Shown here in pieces: positions 1 to 4,000 of a stretch of DNA of 6,023 bases. The translations under genes and the position numbers were made by a program. Where the stretch lies: assembly GCA_937925645.1 (NCBI GenBank), contig CALAMB010000157.1, positions 1-6,023 on the forward strand, in the 5' to 3' direction. Position 1 is the stretch's first letter. Each line of letters begins with the position of its first letter. Source of the stretch: an uncultured Acidobacteriota bacterium. Its GTDB lineage: Bacteria; Acidobacteriota; JAAYUB01. Under the pieces are notes generated by a model. It made no database searches. It was not told where the DNA came from and saw nothing but the letters and a program-made list of their open reading frames with translations.

Positions 1-148
1 CGCGGGCGCCGGCGGCGTCCACCTCGGCGGCCGGCGCGATCCTGCGGATGCGGCCGTCCTCGACGCGGATGGCGTGGTCCCGCAGCACCCGGTTGTCCTC
101 ACCCAGCGTCAGGATGACGCCGCCCCGGATCACCAACGGTTGACTCAT
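1..148 (-). CDS. Amidohydrolase-superfamily protein, N-terminal fragment
   Basis: Read on the minus strand from the ATG at 148-146, the frame runs open for 49 codons to the window edge; the rest of the gene lies to the left. The protein starts MSQPLVIRGGVILTLGEDN and continues with a strand ending VEDGRIRRIAPAAEV and then VDAAGAR. This layout (hydrophobic strand, GG, TL, acidic residue, then A-I-x-V-E-D-G-R-I-x-x-I and D-A-x-G) is typical of the small beta-sandwich that opens metal-dependent amidohydrolases such as SsnA, TrzA/MtaD-type deaminases, dihydroorotase-like and imidazolonepropionase-like enzymes. The metal-binding HxH motif that would confirm the family normally comes some ten residues later and falls outside the window, so substrate and subfamily cannot be given. 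The start is supported by a GAGGG ribosome binding site six bases upstream. Codon choice is strongly GC-ending, as in the giant gene on the other side. Confidence 0.72.
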   Translation of the reverse strand, partial: MSQPLVIRGGVILTLGEDNRVLRDHAIRVEDGRIRRIAPAAEVDAAGAR

Positions 149-154
149 ATATTT

Positions 155-159
155 CCCTC
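155..159 (-). promoter_or_regulatory. Ribosome binding site of the amidohydrolase gene
   Basis: The minus strand reads GAGGG followed by the six-base spacer AAATAT and then ATG. This fixes the start at 148. The tandem-repeat island begins directly behind it, so no promoter lies within the usual distance unless it is inside the repeats; the transcript would then carry C-rich repeat RNA as its 5' leader. Confidence 0.6.
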
Positions 160-160
160 G

Positions 161-202
161 TGCTCGTAATCGTAATCGTGATCGTACTCGTGATCGTAAT
201 CG
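161..202. repeat. Hexanucleotide tandem repeat, TNNTCG x7
   Basis: Seven consecutive six-base units follow the pattern T-N-N-T-C-G: TGCTCG, TAATCG, TAATCG, TGATCG, TACTCG, TGATCG, TAATCG. The last unit runs straight into the GGGGCTC heptamer array. Any protein read through it (a run of V, I and L) is a translation of the repeat and not a gene. Confidence 0.8.
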
Positions 203-278
203 GGGCTCGGGGCTCGGGGCTCGGGGCTCGGGGCTCGAGGCTCGGGGCTCGGGGCTCGGGGCTCGGGGCTCGAGGCTC
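202..278. repeat. Heptanucleotide tandem repeat, GGGGCTC x11
   Basis: Eleven perfectly phased seven-base units cover 77 bases. Nine are GGGGCTC and two (units 6 and 11, at 237-243 and 272-278) are GAGGCTC. The regular spacing of a variant after every four or five units suggests that a larger block of five units was itself duplicated. The plus strand carries nine G4 tracts separated by three-base CTC loops, a classic G-quadruplex-capable arrangement. The unit length is not a multiple of three, so an open frame through it yields a recurring ARGSGLG peptide with no coding meaning. Confidence 0.9.
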
Positions 279-300
279 GTTCCCGACCTACGGCCATTGG

Positions 301-360
301 ACTTCGGATATCGGACATCGGGGCTCGCGGTTCGGGGCTTGCGGTTCGAGGCTCGGGGTT
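301..360. repeat. Degenerate ATCGGAC and GGGGCTCG repeat tract
   Basis: The tract opens with TTCGGAT, ATCGGAC and ATCGGGG in seven-base phase and passes into decayed copies of the upstream array (GGGGCTCGCGGTTC, GGGGCTTGCGGTTC, GAGGCTCGGGG). The CGGACATCGG core at 312-321 recurs at 494-503, 655-664 and 662-671. It appears to be an older, diverged extension of the array at 202-278. Confidence 0.65.
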
Positions 361-383
361 TCCCGTTCATCTAACGTTTTCCC

Positions 384-418
384 TCTCCCGTCTCTCGTCT
401 CCCGTCTCCCGTCCTCCG
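384..418. repeat. Heptanucleotide pyrimidine-rich tandem repeat, TCTCCCG x5
   Basis: Five contiguous seven-base units are present: TCTCCCG, TCTCTCG, TCTCCCG, TCTCCCG and TCCTCCG. The sequence is unrelated to the GGGGCTC array but has the same unit length. Except for the G in each unit, the plus strand is entirely pyrimidine. Confidence 0.8.
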
Positions 419-467
419 AATGCCCAATGATAAATGACCAATGAAAATTGATGAATGACAAATGAAT
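419..467. repeat. Heptanucleotide tandem repeat, AATGACC-like x7
   Basis: Seven contiguous seven-base units begin immediately at the end of the TCTCCCG block: AATGCCC, AATGATA, AATGACC, AATGAAA, ATTGATG, AATGACA and AATGAAT. The block is AT-rich and stands out sharply from the GC-rich surroundings. Its unit resembles, in length and roughly in sequence, the short tandemly repeated repetitive (STRR) heptanucleotides known from filamentous cyanobacteria. Whether they are related is unknown. Confidence 0.8.
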
Positions 468-470
468 TCC

Positions 471-508
471 CCCTCTGCGTCCCTGTGGTGACACGGACAT
501 CGGATGTC
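471..508. repeat. Dispersed-repeat module with CGGACATCGG palindrome, copy 1
   Basis: Positions 471-491 read as a CTCTGCGTCCCTGTGGTG-type motif, a sequence class I recall from intergenic regions of many unrelated environmental bacteria. It is followed by CGGACATCGG (494-503), which is part of a perfect inverted repeat, GACATC-G-GATGTC, at 496-508. The same order of parts (AATGA heptamers, GTGTCC/TCGTGGTGA motif, CGGACATCGG) recurs about 160 bases downstream at 584-673. Confidence 0.55.
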
Positions 509-541
509 GTCTCGGCAAGCTCCGCCTCGCCTCCAGATAGC

Positions 542-619
542 CAATAAAATATAAGCAATCACCAATAACCAATAATCCGAAACGCCCAATGAAAATTGCC
601 AAATGATCAAGGACAAATG
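542..619. repeat. Heptanucleotide AT-rich tandem repeats (CAATAAC-like and CCAAATG-like)
   Basis: From 542 the sequence divides into seven-base units CAATAAA, ATATAAG, CAATCAC, CAATAAC, CAATAAT. After a short interruption it continues with CCCAATG, AAAATTG, CCAAATG, ATCAAGG, ACAAATG (585-619). The second half is a diverged relative of the AATGACC block at 419-467. Stop-free minus-strand frames through this stretch are repeat translations and are not annotated. Confidence 0.7.
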
Positions 620-623
620 AAAT

Positions 624-673
624 CCTTTGTGTCCTTCGTGCCTTCGTGGTGAATCGGACATCGGACATCGGAC
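624..673. repeat. Dispersed-repeat module plus ATCGGAC x3, copy 2
   Basis: Positions 624-652 read CCTTTGTGTCC, TTCGTGCC, TTCGTGGTGAA, the reverse complement of a 'TTCACCACGAAGGCACGAAGGACAC' type motif that I recall as widely scattered between genes of unrelated environmental bacteria. It runs directly into three perfect ATCGGAC heptamers (653-673) and a truncated fourth (TTCAG). This is the second copy of the composite module seen at 419-508. Confidence 0.65.
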
Positions 674-675
674 TT

Positions 676-856
676 CAGAGATCAAGATACGCGTTCGCGC
701 TTGCCGTCACCCCGCGGCCGTGACGCGATCGCGGACGATCCATCGTACCCCGAAGCGGTGGCGGGCGGAACAAAAAAAAGGGGCGGAACGGCCGCAAGCC
801 GGTCGCGGCGCGACGGGCCACGACCCTGGCAGCGCCCGACCGCCGGACGGTCGCCG
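676..856. other. GC-rich intergenic stretch with no supportable gene
   Basis: This stretch between the repeat island and the promoter has no convincing gene. Short open frames exist on both strands but lack a ribosome binding site and family-like sequence. Visible structure is limited to a direct repeat GGGCGGAAC at 763-771 and 781-789 flanking a run of eight A (772-779), and an inverted repeat at 837-853. Confidence 0.6.
837..853. promoter_or_regulatory. Inverted repeat immediately upstream of the -35 box
   Basis: CGACCG and CGGTCG form a perfect 6-bp inverted repeat around a five-base centre (CCGGA), ending three bases before the TTGACA box. The position suits an operator or activator site for the giant gene's promoter. 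In GC-rich DNA short palindromes are common, so this is only a candidate; with no T-tract after it, an intrinsic terminator is unlikely. Confidence 0.3.
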
Positions 857-885
857 TTGACACTACCGTGACCGGGTGCTAGCAT
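857..885 (+). promoter_or_regulatory. Sigma70-type promoter of the giant secreted protein gene
   Basis: A perfect -35 hexamer TTGACA (857-862) is followed by exactly 17 bases and the -10 hexamer TAGCAT (880-885), which matches TATAAT at the four positions T1, A2, A5 and T6. A TGC triplet at 877-879 directly before the -10 supplies the extended TGn element. Transcription would begin near 892, giving a leader of roughly 130 nt before the ATG at 1025. No other promoter of this quality was seen in the intergenic region. Confidence 0.65.
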
Positions 886-890
886 GAAAT

Positions 891-918
891 CAACTGATCA
901 TCCAGTGAACAACTGATC
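891..918 (+). repeat. Direct repeat CAACTGATC at the predicted transcription start
   Basis: CAACTGATC occurs at 891-899 and again at 910-918, a 19-base period, spanning the predicted start of transcription. Two identical half-sites about two helical turns apart on the same DNA face could bind a repressor. They may equally be chance; there is no other support. Confidence 0.3.
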
Positions 919-931
919 CAGGCATCCGATT

Positions 932-950
932 CACCCCAACGTCCGGGGTG
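932..950 (+). promoter_or_regulatory. Small hairpin in the 5' leader
   Basis: CACCCC (932-937) and GGGGTG (945-950) can pair perfectly across a seven-base loop, AACGTCC. The hairpin lies in the predicted leader RNA about 75 nt before the start codon. There is no following U-tract, so it is not an intrinsic terminator, and the leader matches no riboswitch class that I recognise. Confidence 0.3.
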
Positions 951-1014
951 CATGTCAACAGCGCTTGCCTCCTGTTCTCAGATCCGGCGGGTCCCGTCAG
1001 GACAACGACGATCC

Positions 1015-1019
1015 GGAGG
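1015..1019 (+). promoter_or_regulatory. Ribosome binding site of the giant gene
   Basis: GGAGG lies five bases before the ATG at 1025. The frame is open upstream only back to a TGA at 914-916 and contains no better start, and the protein from 1025 begins with a proper export signal. Together these fix the start codon. Confidence 0.8.
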
Positions 1020-1024
1020 TTCCC

Positions 1025-4000
1025 ATGCCCCGAGCATCCTTCACTCTTCTGACCGCCCTGCTGATCGCCGCGTGGGTCGTCGGCGGCATCAACTGCTGGT
1101 CCACCGGCGGACCGTACGGCGGCGAGACGCTGTTCATCACCGTGGACCCGCAAACCCCAAACGTCCTGTTCACGGCGGTGAACGGCGGCGGATTCTTCGT
1201 GAGCCGGAACTGGGGCCAGAGTTGGGAGTTCATCGACGGGTACGAGTATCCCCGGAATGTGGACGCGTGCCTCGTACATCCCCAGGACCACCACCTGGTG
1301 CTGGCCGGCGGCGGATCCGTCGTCGGCGAAGGAATCTATCGCAGCACGGATGGCGGCGTGACCTGGGAGAATCTCCACTTTACCGATTACATGACTCCGT
1401 CCGTATGCGCCTTTGCCGTCCACCCGGAGCAGCCGAACGTCATCTATGCCGCTTCCAAGCAATCCGACGGCATCCTGGCGAGCGCTGACTGGGGTAAGAC
1501 ATGGTCCCAGGTCGCCCCGATCCCGGGTTATACTTTCACGGACTTCGCGATGCTGGCGACTCCCCCGTATTCCTTCTTTTACGCGCCGAGAATGAAATAC
1601 ACTCCGGATACCGGCATCACCGAATATGGCATCATCCGCAGCACGGACGGCGGGCGCACCTGGCATCAGTCATTTCCCCCCATCGGATCGGCGTACAAAT
1701 TGGCCTGTCATCCGGATCGTCCCGGTTGGGTGTATGCATCGATCATCATCGACAATAAGCCGGCCATATATCGCAGCACCGATGGCGGAGATTCCTGGGA
1801 TCTCCTGCTCCCCAACATCAGTTTCTGGGGTATGGTTTTCCATCCCGCCGATCCCGATCTGATCTACTTCGCCGGCACCCGATGTTTCCGCAGCACGGAT
1901 GGTGGCCAGACGTGCACGGAAATCTACCCCTTGAGCGGGCGCAGCGCGGCTCTGGACCGGTCCAGTCACAACGGCGCCCTGTACTTCGGCACCAGCGACG
2001 GGATCGTCCGATCCTGGGACGGCGGGGGGATATTCAAGCCCGCGACCTTCGGCATTCTGGACTACATGTGGTCGCTCGCTGTATCGCCTGCGGAGCCAGG
2101 CGTCGTCTACGCGGGAGACATGAAGGGCCTGGTTCACCGAAGCGTGGACGACGGGAGCCGCTGGACCTGTCTCGGCCGGCTCAGCTTGAACTGGGTGGTG
2201 GGATTGGCGATCAATGCATCCACCCACCCCGCCACCATCTTCGCCTCCGACTCCGCCAGACTGTTCAAAAGCACCGACGACGGGGCCTCCTGGAGTGCCG
2301 AGACGGGTTACGCCCAATCCATTTACGACATCAAGGGCGACCCCACCGACCCGTCGCGGTTTTACGCCTCGTCCGGTTACACGAACACCCTTCAGGGAGC
2401 ATCGGATCGCTACAAGGGCATCTACGCCACGACCGACGGCGGGATGACGTGGACGGCCACCGGCCGGCTGGCGGGCATCAACATCTCCGAACTGCTCATC
2501 GATCCGGCGGCCCCGCAGACAATCTACGCCGCAGGGCTCGGCGGCCTGTACAGGTCCGTCGATTACGGGGCGGGCTGGGAACCGGCGATGGGCGGACTGG
2601 TCAACGACCACGTCCGGGCCCTGGCCATCGACGTCGGACCGCCCGCGGTGCTCTACGCCGGCATCCGCTGCGACGAGGACGGCCACATGGAGGGGACCGG
2701 TGTCTACCGGAGCACGGATGCCGGCGACACCTGGACCTACTGCGGCCTCCTCTTCAAGGAGGTCATCTCCCTGGCCTTCGACCCGGTCACCCGCATGCTG
2801 TACGCGGGCACGCGCTACGACGGCCTGTATCAATCGGCCGACGGCGGCGACACCTGGGAGCTGGCTTCCCCCCTGTTGGCGACAATTCCGGAAATCTGCG
2901 ACATCGTCACGGACAGCCGGGGGGCGCGCCGGGTGTACGTGACCACGAACAAGGGGGTGTTCAGCTATATCGGCACGGAGGAGCCGATGGTGGTGGTGGA
3001 GGCGCGCTCGACGCAGACGGGGATTGTGAACCCGACGCTGCCCAACCAGGTGCTGCCGGCGGCGGCGGTGACGCTGCTGTTTTCGAACAATCCGTTCCCC
3101 ACCGCCAGCACGGCCAACCCGGTGATCCTCGAGCTGCAACTCCCCGCCGGAGCAACGTTGGGCCAGACCCTGGCCACTGGCCAGTTGACGGATTTCACCC
3201 TCCAGCCCGCCGGGCGCACGGTGCTGCCGCTGGCGGTGTCGGAGTACGCCTGGGACCCGTCGCCGGCCGTGCACATGCCCTGCACCGGCGGGGCGGCCAC
3301 CGGCATCCCCGACCCGGCGGTGCAGCTCTTCCGCTGCGTGGCGGGGGAGGACCGGATCTGGCTGCGGCTGCTGCGCAGCACCGGTTCGTGGACGCCGTCG
3401 AGCCCGGAGCACGCCCTGGGCGTGACCATCGGCGCCGGCGCCGGCGTCTGGCCGACCACCGACGGCAGCAACTGGGGCGCCACCGGCCGGTTCCGCCAGG
3501 AGAACACCCAGTTCTTCGGCGACATCCGTGGCTACGATTTCGCCGCAAATGACGGGAAGCTCACCCTGACCCTGCGGGCGTTCTACCAAAAGAGCGGCGC
3601 CGACATCGAGACCGTGTTCACCCCGGCCGTGGTGGATCTGTTCCGATTGGACCTGGACTGGCCCGACACCTACTGGACGGCGTCGCTGCTCGGCGCGGTC
3701 ATCACTGACTGGACCGCCGCCGACCTCGACGGCGACGGCCGCGAGGACGTCGTCAGCGTCGACGGGGCGCTGGGGCGGCTGTACTGGGCGCTGGGACGGC
3801 CCGACGGCACGTTCGCCCCGCCGCTGTGGCGCGCGCTGGGAGGCGAGGTGCCGGTCGCGGTGGGAGCGGGCGACACTACCGGCGACGGGCGGCCCGAGAT
3901 TCTGGTGGCCGACGCCGGCGGCCACCTCACCACCTACGATTGGGCGGACCTGGCCGATAAATCGGTGAGTCCAGAGCGGGCCCTGGCCCCCCGCCGGCGG

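Noticed and set aside
160..668. Small open frames on both strands through the repeat island (94, 126, 104 and 63 codons)
   Set aside because: They translate the six- and seven-base repeats (recurring ARGSGLG-type peptide and similar), and their openness follows from repeat units that contain no stop.
160..680. A CRISPR array
   Set aside because: The repeats are directly contiguous six- and seven-base units without unique spacers of 30-40 bases.
884..916. A ten-codon frame MKSTDHPVNN ahead of the giant gene, possible leader peptide
   Set aside because: Its ATG overlaps the -10 box and lies upstream of the predicted transcription start, and there is no ribosome binding site.
886..1024. A riboswitch in the leader of the giant gene
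   Set aside because: Only a six-pair hairpin and direct repeats are seen; none of the conserved cores that I know, such as cyclic-di-GMP GEMM, cobalamin or SAM, is present.
1083..1096. A lipoprotein signal at Cys24
   Set aside because: The residues before the cysteine are G-I-N, and Asn at the -1 position does not fit the L-[AS]-[GA]-C lipobox, so an ordinary Sec signal peptide is preferred.
1882..3552. A 556-codon open frame on the plus strand in another phase
   Set aside because: Its translation is rich in R, G, H and P with no domain features, as expected from an out-of-frame reading of GC-rich codons. It is wholly inside the giant gene.
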